A stretch of DNA of 64,000 bases from Methylacidiphilum kamchatkense Kam1 (GCF_007475525.1 NZ_CP037899.1:310001-374000), one strand, 5' to 3'; positions 26,598 through 36,862 are shown, numbered from the stretch's first letter. Made by a program: numbers and translations. The notes: generated by a model not told the origin, from the sequence alone.

Positions 26598-28988
26598 TCT
26601 GCATCTACATTCAAGTTATTCAGATAGGCCTTCAGAATGGATTTTAAGAAGGATAGGTTTTCCTCAAAGCTGTACGTCTCCCCAAGAACTTCATGGAAAG
26701 CTTCAAAAGGAAGGCATGCGTTGGAAAACTATTACCGATCATAACCGAATTGAGGGATGTCTTGAGCTGATGGAAAGGCATTTGGATGTATTTATGGGGG
26801 TAGAATTATCTACCTTTTTCCCTGACGGTTGTGAGATCCATCTATTGATTTGGCACTTTCCTACGAGTGATTTCAAGAGTATTAAAGAACTAGCCTCGAA
26901 CGTCTACGAGCTTTCCAGCTATCTTCTTAAAAGGAATATTCCCCATGCGGTAGCGCATCCTTTAAAAAGTGTGAATGGCAAACTTACCGTGGAGCATTTC
27001 GAAAAAATGGTTCTTCTTTTTAAAGGATTTGAAGTCTGTAACGGATCATTAGAACCTCTTTCTCAGAAAGTCCTCACCCTTTGTTTAAACGCATTGACTC
27101 CTGAACGCATCGAACAACTCTCCAAGCGGCATTGTCTTATTCCCTTAGTTCCTAATGCCCATGAAAAGATTTTTATTGGGGGCTCCAATGACCATGGAGG
27201 GCTTTCGGTTGGGTCAGCTTGGACGGAAGTGCCAGGAGCTGAAAGTGTGGACACTTTCTTTAACTCCCTTTTTTCTGGAAAGGGAAGGGTCCGGGGGAGC
27301 CAGGGGATCCATTAAAGGTATCCACCGGCTTTTACAATACGTTCTTTAAATTCGCTCAGAGCCGTCTGAAGCAGACAGCTCCCTTAACTGCTGAGCTAAT
27401 TGGAAAGATTGCCGAAAGATTCGTCAAAGGACAAAATCCAACCGCCTTTTCTTTTGCAGAAAAAGTTGGACACATTGCTGAGGCAATTCGCACTGGCCAG
27501 GCCTTTAATTACGTAAGGATAGCGGATGGGGCGTCATTAACCAAACAGTTCATTGATTTCTTGACGGATTCGAAAACCAAAGAAATGCTCGATGCTATTG
27601 TTCATTCTAAGGAAAGCCCCATTAGTCGTTCGTTTCGCATAGCTTCAAAAATAGTGAATGAGCTTTCTTATAGATTCTTCCTTCAATTCGTCACAAGACT
27701 AGAAAAAGGGGATTTTTTGGATGCTTTCCAGTCCTTAGCTGGCTTTTTCCCTTTGGGTTTAGCCGCACTTCCTTATTTCTGGGCTTTTAACGAACAGTCC
27801 ACTGACAAAGCTTTCTTAAGAAAATTGGCAAAGGACTATTTGAATCATCTACCAACGGAGCTTTCGGAGGTCAAAGTGGGATGGTTTACTGATACGATCG
27901 ATGATGTCAACGGGGTGGCTCGAACCATACAAGCTATGGCAAAAACAGCGTTCCAAGCGAAGGCTCAACTGAAGTTGGTTATTTCAAGAAGCAAACTCAA
28001 AGAACTGGATATTCCTGTACAAAATTTTGAGCCAATAGGAGAATTCGAAATTCCAGAATATAAGCTTCAAAAATTAAGTTTTCCCCCTATTCTTGAAATA
28101 ATCGATTATATAAAAAAAGAGGATTTTTCGCATCTGCTCATCAGTACTCCAGGTCCCGTCGGCTTATGCGCCCTCTTTGCTGGAAAACTGCTTAAGATTC
28201 CAATGATAGGTATCTATCATACCGATTTCCCTCAGTATGCCCGTTTTCTTAGTGATGATTCATGGATGGAGACATTGACTTGGAAATACATGGAATGGTT
28301 CTACGGTCAGTTGAATAAAATTCTGGTTAACACTGAATTTTATAAAAACTGCTGGATTCAAAGGGGTGTTCCAGCCGAAAAACTTTCCCTGTTCCCTCGA
28401 GGCATTGATGTGGATAGGTTTAGTCCTTCCTTTTATGATCCATCGTTCTGGAAAAAATATAAGGCTAAAGAGCCGGTGATTCTTTATGTGGGAAGGATTT
28501 CAAAAGAAAAGGAACTTGCCTTTTTAGCCGACGTAGCCCATCATTTGTGGAATAAAGGAAAACAATTTACGCTAGCTTTTGTTGGCGAAGGTCCATTTAG
28601 AGAGGAGCTCCAGAAGTTGCTGCCAGACGCTGTGTTTACTGGGGTCTTGACAGGAATAGAGCTGAGTAAAGCTTATGCCTCTTCTTTTCTGTTTGTTTTC
28701 CCGAGTACCACGGATACCTTTGGAAATGTCGTTCTTGAGGCGATGGCTTCAGGTGTGCCCGCCATAGTTTCAGATATTGGGGGGCCTTCAGAGCTAGTCA
28801 GATCGCTGAATATTGGAAAAGTCTGTAAAGGAAAGGATCTTAAGGCGTGGACTGAAGCCATTGAATTTTACTTGGACAATCCACTCTCATGGAAGACGAA
28901 ACTAGAGATGGCAGAGAAGATAAAACAAGAAAGAAATTGGAACACAGCTTTCCAAAATTTTTGGAAAATATTTAAAATCGAAGATTAA
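26575..28988 (+). CDS. PHP-domain glycosyltransferase fusion, interrupted by a frameshift
   Basis: Two frames (26575-27315 and 27561-28988) read as one protein of about 804 residues. The first has a PHP phosphoesterase domain: KVDLHLHSSYSDRP, TITDHNRIEGC, FMGVELST, IPHAVAHPLKSVNG. Translating the second frame upstream from 27561 gives protein without a stop back to 27288 (for example FFKFAQSRLKQTAPLTAEL), so the parts are continuous. The G5 run at 27293-27297 needs one more G. The C-terminal half is a GT4 transferase (WFTDTIDDVNGVARTIQ, ILYVGRISKEKELAFLA, E-x7-E in STTDTFGNVVLEAMASG). The start at 26575 removes about 26 residues overlapping the deacetylase. Confidence 0.8.
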
Positions 28989-29000
28989 TAGAAGCATACT

Positions 29001-30731
29001 ATGAACGGTACAACGGCATTGAATCTTTCTCCCTACAAACCCTTAGGTTTTCTTGAACCGGGCCAAGACATACTCGAAGCGAACACTCTCCACCGACTAT
29101 TCGATAGGCTTGAGAACGAACTTAAAAACGTAAAGAGCTTGGAAGAACTGAAGCGGTGGATTGGTTATTATGATGAACTGAGGGAAGCACTCGATGAGCA
29201 AAGGGCCATTCGGTATATCTCTATGACTTGTCAGACGGATGACGAAGAAAGAGAAAAAAAATATCTCTATATCATCACGGTAGTCGAGCCATTAAGAAAA
29301 CCTCGCCAGATTGCGATTTTGAAGAAATTAGTTGAAAACCCCTTTTTTAAAGAACTGGACGAGTCTTACGCCGTTTTTAAAAGATCGGTGTTAAGCCAGC
29401 TTTCCATCTATAGGGAAGAGAACGTAGCCAGAGAAATCGAAGAGGAAAAGCTCTGCCAGCAATATCAGAAGATTTCTGCAAGCCTGACGGCTTTGTATGA
29501 AGGGAAAGAATATACGCTAGTTCAATTAAGCCGGTATCTTGAAGAACAGGATAGGGAAAAAAGAAAAAGGGTATGGGAAACCATAGCTCAGAAGAGGTTA
29601 GAGAAAAAAGAGCTTTTTGATGATATTTTTGATAAGTTATTATCTATCCGTTCACAGATTGCTGCATCGGCGGGCTTTGAGAACTTCAGAGATTATATTT
29701 TTCAAAAGTATCAACGCTTTGATTATACCCCAGAAGACTGTTTAAAATTAGGTAGAGCGATAGAAGAGGTGGTATTACCTCTGCAAAAAGAGATCGAAGA
29801 GTGGAGAAAAAAAGCCCTAAATTTGGACCAATTAAGACCTTGGGATTTGTCGGTCGATCCAGAAGGAGCTCCTCCTTTAAGGCCGTTTCATAATGGGAAG
29901 GAACTGTTTGAAAAGGTAGGAAATATTTTCAAGAGGATGGATAGGCGGCTCTGGAATTTTTACAAAACCTTGGGAGAAAAACACCTGATTGATTTAGAAA
30001 ACAGAAAAGGGAAAGCCCCAGGTGGCTACCAAAGCACGCTGCCTTTGGCGCGGCTCCCCTTTATTTTTATGAATGCGGTGGGTACTCATAGGGATTTAGA
30101 AACCCTTCTCCATGAATCTGGACATGCGTTTCATTCCCTAGCCTGCAGGGATCAGTTTCTCTATGATTACCGGTCAGCTCCCTTAGAGTTTTGTGAAGTA
30201 GCTTCCATGTCCATGGAACTCTTTGCTGCATCTTATCTGGATGAATTCTATTCCAGTTCAGAGCTAAAAAGAGCGAATCGAAAACTTTTTGAAGGCATTA
30301 TTCTTTTTTTCCCATGGATGGCCACCGTGGATGGGTTCCAACAGGAGCTTTATGTAAGTTTAGACAAGAGTAGGGAAAGGCGAGGAAGAATCTGGGAGCA
30401 GCTGATGGATAGGTTCGGTGGCACGGTGGATTGGAGAGGATATGAGGAAGTCCGTCGTTATTTGTGGCAGAGGCAACTACATATTTTCGAGGTGCCTTTC
30501 TATTATATCGAGTATGGAATTGCCCAAATAGGGGCTTTGGCGTTTTGGATGGCAGCCAAAAAGGATTTAAAAACCACTCTTGATCGCTACCTTTATGCGT
30601 TGTCTCTAGGAGGCTCAAGACCTCTGAAGGAACTTTTCCAAGCCGCTGGACTGCCTTTTGATTTTAGCGCTCAAACATTGAAACCTTTAGTTGAAGCAGC
30701 TAGAGAGGAATGGTTGCGGTTGAGGCCATGA
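29001..30731 (+). CDS. M3-family oligoendopeptidase (PepF-like)
   Basis: A 576-residue cytoplasmic metallopeptidase. The zinc site HESGHAFHSLACRD (HExxH, about residue 371) is followed by the third ligand region SAPLEFCEVASMSMELF. The N-terminal half is helical (GYYDELREALDEQRAIRYI). Both helix and metal motifs match the M3 family (oligopeptidase F and related). It degrades oligopeptides in the cytoplasm. It lies 12 bp after the PHP-glycosyltransferase and may be read from the same transcript, without any functional link I can see. Confidence 0.88.
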   Translation: MNGTTALNLSPYKPLGFLEPGQDILEANTLHRLFDRLENELKNVKSLEELKRWIGYYDELREALDEQRAIRYISMTCQTDDEEREKKYLYIITVVEPLRKPRQIAILKKLVENPFFKELDESYAVFKRSVLSQLSIYREENVAREIEEEKLCQQYQKISASLTALYEGKEYTLVQLSRYLEEQDREKRKRVWETIAQKRLEKKELFDDIFDKLLSIRSQIAASAGFENFRDYIFQKYQRFDYTPEDCLKLGRAIEEVVLPLQKEIEEWRKKALNLDQLRPWDLSVDPEGAPPLRPFHNGKELFEKVGNIFKRMDRRLWNFYKTLGEKHLIDLENRKGKAPGGYQSTLPLARLPFIFMNAVGTHRDLETLLHESGHAFHSLACRDQFLYDYRSAPLEFCEVASMSMELFAASYLDEFYSSSELKRANRKLFEGIILFFPWMATVDGFQQELYVSLDKSRERRGRIWEQLMDRFGGTVDWRGYEEVRRYLWQRQLHIFEVPFYYIEYGIAQIGALAFWMAAKKDLKTTLDRYLYALSLGGSRPLKELFQAAGLPFDFSAQTLKPLVEAAREEWLRLRP

Positions 30732-30801
30732 ATTGCCAATCCTTTCCGAACGACTCCTTCTTTGCTTGGTTTTGAGGCTTGGGTCTTTGCAATGAGTAGT
30801 A

Positions 30802-30828
30802 CAGTGAGTAGCCCACTGCTACTCACTG
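30802..30828. terminator. Perfect 10-bp hairpin between convergent genes
   Basis: CAGTGAGTAG (30802-30811) and CTACTCACTG (30819-30828) are perfect inverted repeats around a 7-nt loop. They sit between the peptidase (plus) and hpf (minus) stop codons. No T-run follows closely, so a rho-independent terminator is possible but not typical. It could serve both directions. Confidence 0.5.
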
Positions 30829-30869
30829 CTTTCTGTGCCTTGGTAGCTTAGCTCATTTGCTCAAAAGAA

Positions 30870-31217
30870 TTATTTTTCTTTTTCTTTAAACTCTCTGGTT
30901 GTGCTCCTGGATTTGTCCGTTAAATCAGTTTTCCTTTTACGAAGCTGCCTAGCTAGCCTATCGACTATAAGATCGACCGCTTGATACAGATCATGCCCCC
31001 GATCTTCTGCGACAATATCCTTACCAGGAATGTATAATCTAGCTTTTATACAAAAAGCTTGGTGGCTAATGTCGGCCTTAGAAGGTTCATGATGGATATT
31101 CAATTGGGCAGACAGAATCCGATCGTTGATTCGGGTCAATTTTTCAAATTTCGATTCGATATGATTGTGGAGTGCATCGGTCAACTTTAAGGTTGGTGAT
31201 GAAATCATAATTTGCAT
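30870..31217 (-). CDS. hpf: Ribosome hibernation-promoting factor (short HPF/RaiA family)
   Basis: A 115-residue protein. QIMISSPTLKLTDALHNHIE opens the beta-alpha-beta fold, and AEDRGHDLYQAVDLIVDRLA is the conserved helix of the family. Members bind the 30S subunit and hold ribosomes inactive in stationary phase. This is the short form, lacking the C-terminal dimerisation domain of long HPF. The final 25 residues are basic. It is a single gene transcribed away from cimA. Confidence 0.88.
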   Translation of the reverse strand: MQIMISSPTLKLTDALHNHIESKFEKLTRINDRILSAQLNIHHEPSKADISHQAFCIKARLYIPGKDIVAEDRGHDLYQAVDLIVDRLARQLRKRKTDLTDKSRSTTREFKEKEK

Positions 31218-31306
31218 TCTGATAATTTATCTTTTTTTTTGACATATTGTCCAGATCAAATCCTATTTGCTTTCTCTCCAATTTATGAGAAGATTATTTT
31301 TCTACT

Positions 31307-32896
31307 ATGCATACGGCTGCAACAAATCAATTGGTGCTTTATGACACGACCTTAAGAGATGGAGCACAAGGAGAAGATATTCACTTTTCTCTTTCTGATA
31401 AGCTTCGAATTGCCAAAAGGTTGGATGAGTTTGGCATAGCCTACATAGAAGGAGGATGGCCAGGCAGTAATCCTAAGGATTTTTCTTTTTTTAGTCAGGT
31501 AAAAAGTTTGAACTTAAAACAAGCAAAGATTGCTGCTTTTGGTAGTACCAGAAAGGCCAAGCTTTCTGTAGAAGAAGACCAACAGATTAGGCTTTTGTTG
31601 GAAGCACAAAGCCCTGTGGTGACGATCGTTGGGAAAAGTTGGCTTCTGCATGTTTTTGAAGTTTTGAAAACTTCTGAGGAAGAAAATCTTGCTATGATCC
31701 GAGACTCTGTCCAATTTTTAAAATCCCACGGGCGAGAGGTTATCTTTGATGCCGAACATTTTTTTGACGGTTACAAATCGAATAAGGATTATGCCCTGCA
31801 ATGCATTAAAGAAGCCGAGGAGGCAGGGGCGGATTTCATTGTGCTTTGTGATACCAATGGGGGAAGCTTGCCATGGGAAATTGGACAAATTACCTCTGAG
31901 GTCTGTTCAAGTTGTAAGGTACCTATTGGGATCCATACGCATAACGACGGAGAACTGGCTGTTGCGAACGCCCTTTGGGCAATAAAAGCTGGAGCGCGTC
32001 AAGTCCAAGGGACAATCAATGGTTATGGAGAAAGAACTGGTAACTGTAATCTGATTTCTGTGATAGCGAATCTTGAACTGAAAATGGGCCAAAAAGTTCT
32101 TCCAGATGGAAAACTCAAAGAACTCAGAGAACTGTCTTTATTTGTAGATGAAATTGCTAATGTGCGACCCAATCCAAAGGCTCCTTTTGTTGGGAGATCT
32201 GCTTTTGCCCATAAAGGTGGTACACATGTCAATGCCTTGCAGAAACTACTAAGGAGCTATGAACATATTGATCCGGCTCTTGTTGGAAATCATCGGAGGA
32301 TTCTGGTTGGGGAACTTTCTGGTAAATCCAATATTGTCCTCAAGGCAAAGGAGCTTGGAATTGCTTTAGAAGAGAATAATCCTAATATCCAACGGGTGCT
32401 TAATAAAATTAAGGAGTTGGAAGCCAAAGGATATGAATTTGAATCAGCTGAAGCCTCTTTTGCCTTGCTTCTGCGGAAAATCCTTGCTCCTTATCCATCC
32501 TTTTTCCATTTAATGGAATATCATGTGTCGATCCGACAACTGCCTTCAAAGAATTACAAAGTCTGCGAGGCGACCATAAAAATATCAATCCATGGAGAAA
32601 GGGTCTACACCGTTGCTGAAGGAGATGGGCCTGTGCATGCCCTCGATAGAGCCTTGCGTGAGGCATTGGTAAAATTTTATCCTGAAATTGGTCAGCTGCG
32701 TCTGGAAGACTATAAAGTACGGATTATTGATTCAACAGAAGGAACGGCTTCTTCGATTCGCGTTTGGGTAGAATCCACTGATGGCAAAGAGATTTGGTCA
32801 ACCGTAGGCGTTTCTCATGATATTGTTGAGGCTTCCTGGCTGGCTCTCTTCGATAGTATAGAATACTGGTTATTGAAAAAAACTGAAAATGGATAA
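31307..32896 (+). CDS. cimA: (R)-citramalate synthase
   Basis: A 529-residue enzyme that condenses pyruvate with acetyl-CoA to give citramalate, a route to isoleucine that bypasses threonine. The catalytic loop LYDTTLRDGAQGEDI, IHTHNDGELAVANALWAIKA, and QGTINGYGERTGNCNLISVI place it in the LeuA/NifV/CimA barrel family. The length and the C-terminal LeuA-like regulatory domain (VCEATIKISIHGERVYTVAE) fit the citramalate form (about 520 residues). Ile feedback control is expected from the family. Some members of this group are also annotated 2-isopropylmalate synthase, so the substrate rests on family resemblance. Confidence 0.85.
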   Translation: MHTAATNQLVLYDTTLRDGAQGEDIHFSLSDKLRIAKRLDEFGIAYIEGGWPGSNPKDFSFFSQVKSLNLKQAKIAAFGSTRKAKLSVEEDQQIRLLLEAQSPVVTIVGKSWLLHVFEVLKTSEEENLAMIRDSVQFLKSHGREVIFDAEHFFDGYKSNKDYALQCIKEAEEAGADFIVLCDTNGGSLPWEIGQITSEVCSSCKVPIGIHTHNDGELAVANALWAIKAGARQVQGTINGYGERTGNCNLISVIANLELKMGQKVLPDGKLKELRELSLFVDEIANVRPNPKAPFVGRSAFAHKGGTHVNALQKLLRSYEHIDPALVGNHRRILVGELSGKSNIVLKAKELGIALEENNPNIQRVLNKIKELEAKGYEFESAEASFALLLRKILAPYPSFFHLMEYHVSIRQLPSKNYKVCEATIKISIHGERVYTVAEGDGPVHALDRALREALVKFYPEIGQLRLEDYKVRIIDSTEGTASSIRVWVESTDGKEIWSTVGVSHDIVEASWLALFDSIEYWLLKKTENG

Positions 32897-33056
32897 TACC
32901 CTTTTTGCGTGCTTCAAAAGAAAGCAAGGCACGATTGCAGCAGGTTGTGATAGAGCCTATAGGATCTGATGCTTAAATGGCGAAGGGTAAAATCTATACA
33001 GTGGGGGATGAGCTAAGCTGCAACTCCACAACGGGGTGGGTTTAAAAAGAGTTATA

Positions 33057-33233
33057 TCACTTTTTCTCTTCTTTTTTCTCTTCTTTCTTTTCTTTTTTAT
33101 GTTTCTTTGTTTTCTTCTCAGGTTTCGATTCGTCCTGAACTTGTTCGGCTTTGGGCTTTGCAATTCCGCAAATAGGTCCAAAGGCAAGACTCAAAGACAT
33201 GACAACAAACAATATTTTAGTGATATTTTTCAT
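33057..33233 (-). CDS. Small secreted lysine-rich protein
   Basis: A 58-residue reading frame missed by most callers. It has an AAGGAGGT ribosome-binding site about 7 bp before the ATG (33233). The signal peptide is KNITKILLFVMSLSLAFGP with a likely cleavage near ICGIA. The mature part (about 33 residues) is KPKAEQVQDESKPEKKTK followed by lysine/glutamate repeats (KKEEKKEEKK) up to the stop. I do not recognise it. The charge suggests binding to nucleic acid, cell wall or a polyanion. Confidence 0.7.
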   Translation of the reverse strand: MKNITKILFVVMSLSLAFGPICGIAKPKAEQVQDESKPEKKTKKHKKEKKEEKKEEKK

Positions 33234-33434
33234 TTCAATAACCTCCTTGTTAACATTTCAATCATTTTCCACCGTTTAGATTCCCTACCCTTCGCTAAAT
33301 TTAAGCATATATATATTTGCAAACGCTTTATAGATTGCTAATTTGCAGTGATCTTAGTAATAAATACAATGGAAGTCAAAGTGTTTTCAATAAAATGTTA
33401 TTCCTCTTTTAGTTCGCTTTTTATATAAAAACGA

Positions 33435-34274
33435 ATGATTGCTTATTATATTCATCATTTAAGCCCTTTTCTTGTTCAATTCTCTGGGGGGATCGGCATC
33501 CGATATTATGGACTAGCTTATGCCCTTGGTTTTTTATTTCTGTGGATAGGGTTAAGATGGCAGAGGAAAAGGGGGTGGCTAGAGCTTTCTAGCCGTCAAG
33601 TGGATGATTTGGTCTTTTGGATTGCCCTTGGAGGCGTATTAATCGGTGGCCGGCTTGGGTACTGCCTGCTTTACGATTTTGCTCACAGCATCCGTGAGCC
33701 CTGGTCGATTTTTGAAATATGGAAAGGGGGGATGTCAAGTCATGGTGGCATTGTAGGGGTGCTGATCGTCTTTAGCATAGCTTCCTATAAATGGAAAATT
33801 CCTTTTTTCCAAATAGCCGATGCCGCCACATGGTGTGCGCCGATAGGTATCTTTTTAGGAAGACTGGCTAATTTTATAAATGGAGAACTATGGGGAAGGC
33901 CGACTGACGTACCATGGGCAGTGATATTTCCAGAGGCACCTTTAGTCGATGGACAGGCGGTTCCTCGACATCCTTCACAGCTCTATGAAGCCTTCCTGGA
34001 AGGGATTGTGCTCTTTGGACTGTTAACTTATATCCGCTTTCAAATAAAAACAACGGGCTCGGTTTCGATCGGTTTTCTTTTCTTTTATAGTTTGCTACGG
34101 ATCATTGGCGAATGTTTCAGAGAACCCGATGCGCACATTGGCTACTATTTTGGTTTTCTCACACAGGGGCAACTTCTCTCTTTGCTGACGCTACTGCTTT
34201 CTTTTATTCTTTTCTATATGAGAAAAAAGTGGTTAGTAGAGACACAGAAAGAATCGATCGTCAGCAAACATTAA
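33435..34274 (+). CDS. lgt: Prolipoprotein diacylglyceryl transferase
   Basis: A 279-residue inner-membrane enzyme that adds diacylglycerol to the lipobox Cys of prelipoproteins such as Slp and the small helical lipoprotein in this window. It has several membrane helices, the core motif GRLANFINGELWGRPTD and the conserved HPSQLYEAFLEG. Length and order fit the family (about 280). Two regions (IRYYGLAYALGFLFLWIGL and SSHGGIVGVL) carry the expected His and Gly clusters. It reads toward thrS with a gap of about 110 bp. Confidence 0.93.
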   Translation: MIAYYIHHLSPFLVQFSGGIGIRYYGLAYALGFLFLWIGLRWQRKRGWLELSSRQVDDLVFWIALGGVLIGGRLGYCLLYDFAHSIREPWSIFEIWKGGMSSHGGIVGVLIVFSIASYKWKIPFFQIADAATWCAPIGIFLGRLANFINGELWGRPTDVPWAVIFPEAPLVDGQAVPRHPSQLYEAFLEGIVLFGLLTYIRFQIKTTGSVSIGFLFFYSLLRIIGECFREPDAHIGYYFGFLTQGQLLSLLTLLLSFILFYMRKKWLVETQKESIVSKH

Positions 34275-34382
34275 GTATGTTAATTAATGATGCTAACGAA
34301 TGCTGTTGGCAAATGATAGTCCTGAAACCAGGATTATTGGTGCATTGGAGTGTATCAAAAAAGAAGTAAGAAAGTATAAAAG

Positions 34383-36218
34383 ATGAATCCATTGGAAAAG
34401 TTGCGTCATTCTGCTGCCCACGTATTAGCAACGGCCATTTTAGAAATTTGGCCAGAGGCGCAATTGGCAGCGGGCCCTCCTGTGGAAGGAGGATTTTATT
34501 ATGATGTGGAATTAGACCACCGGATCAGCCCAGAGGATTTTCCACTTATAGAAGAAAAGATGCGGCGTATTATTGCCGAAAGACAGCCCTTCAAAAGAAT
34601 TGAAGTTTCAAGAGAAGAGGCTAGAGAATTAGCTTTAAAAGGTAGGTTGGGAGCCTTATCTGAAAGAGCAACCCCAAGCCGTTATAAACTGGATATCCTT
34701 GAATCGATTCCGGAAGATGAGCCAATTACTCTCTATCAAAATGATCATTTTATCGATCTATGCGCAGGTCCGCATGTTGAAGATACAGGGTTGATAAAGG
34801 GATTCAAACTAACCCATGTTTCTAGTGCTTATTACAAAGGGGATGAAAAAAACCCTCAACTCCAACGTATCTATGGAACGGCCTTTTATTCAGAAAAAGA
34901 ATTAGAAGCTTATCTTAAGCAACTCGAAGCAGCTAAACAAAGGGATCATCGTAAGCTTGGCAAAGAACTGGAACTTTTCCTGATAGATGAGGAGGTGGGG
35001 CCAGGGCTTCCTCTGTGGCTGCCTAAAGGAGCCATCATCAGGGCTGAACTTCAAGCCTTTCTTACCGAAGAGTTGCAAAGGCGAGGGTATCAGCTGGTTC
35101 ATACCCCTCACATTGGTTCATTAGATCTCTTTAGGATTTCTGGCCACTATCCTTATTACCGGGACTCTCAGTTTCCTCCGATACTAGAGCCTGCTGAACT
35201 TAAGGAATTTGAACAAAAACAGATGAGTTGTGCAGAATTGGCGAATCGGCTAGAAAAAGGTGAGGTCGATGGCTATCTTTTAAAACCAATGAATTGCCCC
35301 ATGCATATCCGCATTTTTGCTTCTAAGCCACGATCCTATAGAGATTTGCCCATACGGCTCGCTGAATTTGGCACTGTCTATAGATTTGAAAAGTCTGGAG
35401 AGCTTTCAGGGCTGACTCGGGTTCGGGGTTTTACTCAGGATGATGCACATATTTTTTGTATGGAAAGTCAGGTGGAAGCAGAACTTTTAAGCTGTTTGGA
35501 GCTTGTAAAAGTCGTGGTGGAAAAACTGGGGCTGACTGATGCCAAGGCAAGATTGGGATTAAGAGGAGAAGATAAAGAAAAATATGTGGGAAGTGCGGAA
35601 AGTTGGCAGAAAGCTGAAAGGGATCTGCGCAAAGCCGCTGAAGACTCGGGTATCAACTTTGTGGAGGAACCAGGAGAAGCGGCGTTCTATGGGCCGAAAG
35701 TCGATTTTCTTGTCAAAGATGCTATTGGAAGATTATGGCAACTAGGAACGGTGCAATTAGATTACAACTTGCCCTTGCGTTTTTCTCTTTCTTATGTCGG
35801 CGAAGATGGCGATAAAAAGCGGCCTGTAATTATTCACAGGGCTCCCTTTGGATCGATGGAAAGATTTCTTGCCATTTTGATCGAACATTTCGAAGGGCAT
35901 TTTCCGCTTTGGCTGGCTCCCGAACAGGTGCGGGTTATTCCTCTTTCCGATGCTTTTGTCCCCTATGGCCAAAGGGTAACGGAGCTTTTGCAGCAGCATA
36001 AATTTCGAGTTACTTTAGATAGAAAAAATGAAACACTTGGAGCAAAAATTCGTATTGCACAACTTGAAAAAGTGCCTTATATGCTAATCGTTGGGAAAAA
36101 AGAAGAACAAATGAAGAGAGTTTCGGTAAGAACCGCAAGGAAAGGGAATCTTGGAGAGATGGAACTAGAGGCATTTCTTTCTCTCCTCTTAACTGAGTAT
36201 AAAGAGCGAAGAATCTAA
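34383..36218 (+). CDS. thrS: Threonyl-tRNA synthetase lacking the TGS domain
   Basis: A 611-residue class II synthetase. It starts directly with the editing domain: RHSAAHVLATAI (HxxxH) and CAGPHVED (the zinc-editing CxxxH). The catalytic core shows LKPMNCPMHIRIFASKPRSY and ELSGLTRVRGFTQDDAHIF, and the anticodon domain ends the chain. The usual N-terminal TGS domain (about 60 residues) is missing. An in-frame stop lies two codons before the ATG, and only 108 bp separate it from lgt, so it is not simply misannotated. infC follows 17 bp downstream, giving the classical thrS-infC-rpmI-rplT order. Confidence 0.93.
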   Translation: MNPLEKLRHSAAHVLATAILEIWPEAQLAAGPPVEGGFYYDVELDHRISPEDFPLIEEKMRRIIAERQPFKRIEVSREEARELALKGRLGALSERATPSRYKLDILESIPEDEPITLYQNDHFIDLCAGPHVEDTGLIKGFKLTHVSSAYYKGDEKNPQLQRIYGTAFYSEKELEAYLKQLEAAKQRDHRKLGKELELFLIDEEVGPGLPLWLPKGAIIRAELQAFLTEELQRRGYQLVHTPHIGSLDLFRISGHYPYYRDSQFPPILEPAELKEFEQKQMSCAELANRLEKGEVDGYLLKPMNCPMHIRIFASKPRSYRDLPIRLAEFGTVYRFEKSGELSGLTRVRGFTQDDAHIFCMESQVEAELLSCLELVKVVVEKLGLTDAKARLGLRGEDKEKYVGSAESWQKAERDLRKAAEDSGINFVEEPGEAAFYGPKVDFLVKDAIGRLWQLGTVQLDYNLPLRFSLSYVGEDGDKKRPVIIHRAPFGSMERFLAILIEHFEGHFPLWLAPEQVRVIPLSDAFVPYGQRVTELLQQHKFRVTLDRKNETLGAKIRIAQLEKVPYMLIVGKKEEQMKRVSVRTARKGNLGEMELEAFLSLLLTEYKERRI

Positions 36219-36235
36219 GAAGACTACATATAACT

Positions 36236-36862
36236 GTGCATCCTTCATCTCGTTTTCAACATAACAACAAAAAACCATTCGTTAGAATAAACAATGCTAT
36301 TCGGGCAAGGGAAGTACTCGTAATTGATTCGACGGGCAAATCTTTAGGTGTCCTTCCCATTCATGAAGCGCAGCAAAGGGCTCAACAGCAAGGATTGGAC
36401 CTTGTCGAGGTTTCTCCTCATGCCAATCCTCCTGTCTGTAAGATTCTCGATTATGGGAAATATAAATATTCGCTTTCCAAAAAAGAGAAAGATTCAAAAA
36501 AGGGAGCGACAAAGCTCAAAGAAATTCAGCTCCATGTGAATATCAATGAGCATGATTTTCTTATAAAATTAAAGCAGGCTGAATCTTTCATGGCGAAGGG
36601 AATGAAAGTAAAGTTTAATCTTTTTTTAAGAGGCAGAGAAATTACCCATCAGGATCTAGCATTGAATTTGATGAAAAGATTGATTCAAGACTTAGCACAC
36701 ATCGGCCAGACGGATCAGGAACCGAAATTGACGGGAAGAAATATTTCCCTTACTTTTATTCCTTTACCAGCGAACAAAAGACTGCTAAAGTATAACCTCT
36801 CTGAGGTGGAAGCGAATAAGCAAAAACCACAAGAAGAAAAGGATAAAACCGAAAAATCCTGA
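36236..36862 (+). CDS. infC: Translation initiation factor IF-3
   Basis: A 208-residue factor that prevents premature subunit joining and checks the initiator tRNA. N-terminal domain: NNAIRAREVLVIDSTGKSLG and QGLDLVEVSPHANPPVCKIL. C-terminal domain: KEIQLHVNINEHDFLIKLKQ. The start is a GTG at 36236. infC often uses rare start codons for autoregulation, and GTG is mild by that standard. The C-terminus adds about 25 charged residues (EEKDKTEKS) to the usual length. It leads directly into rpmI. Confidence 0.95.
   Translation: MHPSSRFQHNNKKPFVRINNAIRAREVLVIDSTGKSLGVLPIHEAQQRAQQQGLDLVEVSPHANPPVCKILDYGKYKYSLSKKEKDSKKGATKLKEIQLHVNINEHDFLIKLKQAESFMAKGMKVKFNLFLRGREITHQDLALNLMKRLIQDLAHIGQTDQEPKLTGRNISLTFIPLPANKRLLKYNLSEVEANKQKPQEEKDKTEKS

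Noticed and set aside
33036-33341. Plus-strand 101-residue frame rich in Phe/Leu
   Set aside because: It is the antisense of the Lys/Glu-rich gene at 33057-33233. The Phe-rich composition is the mirror of AAA/GAA codons.
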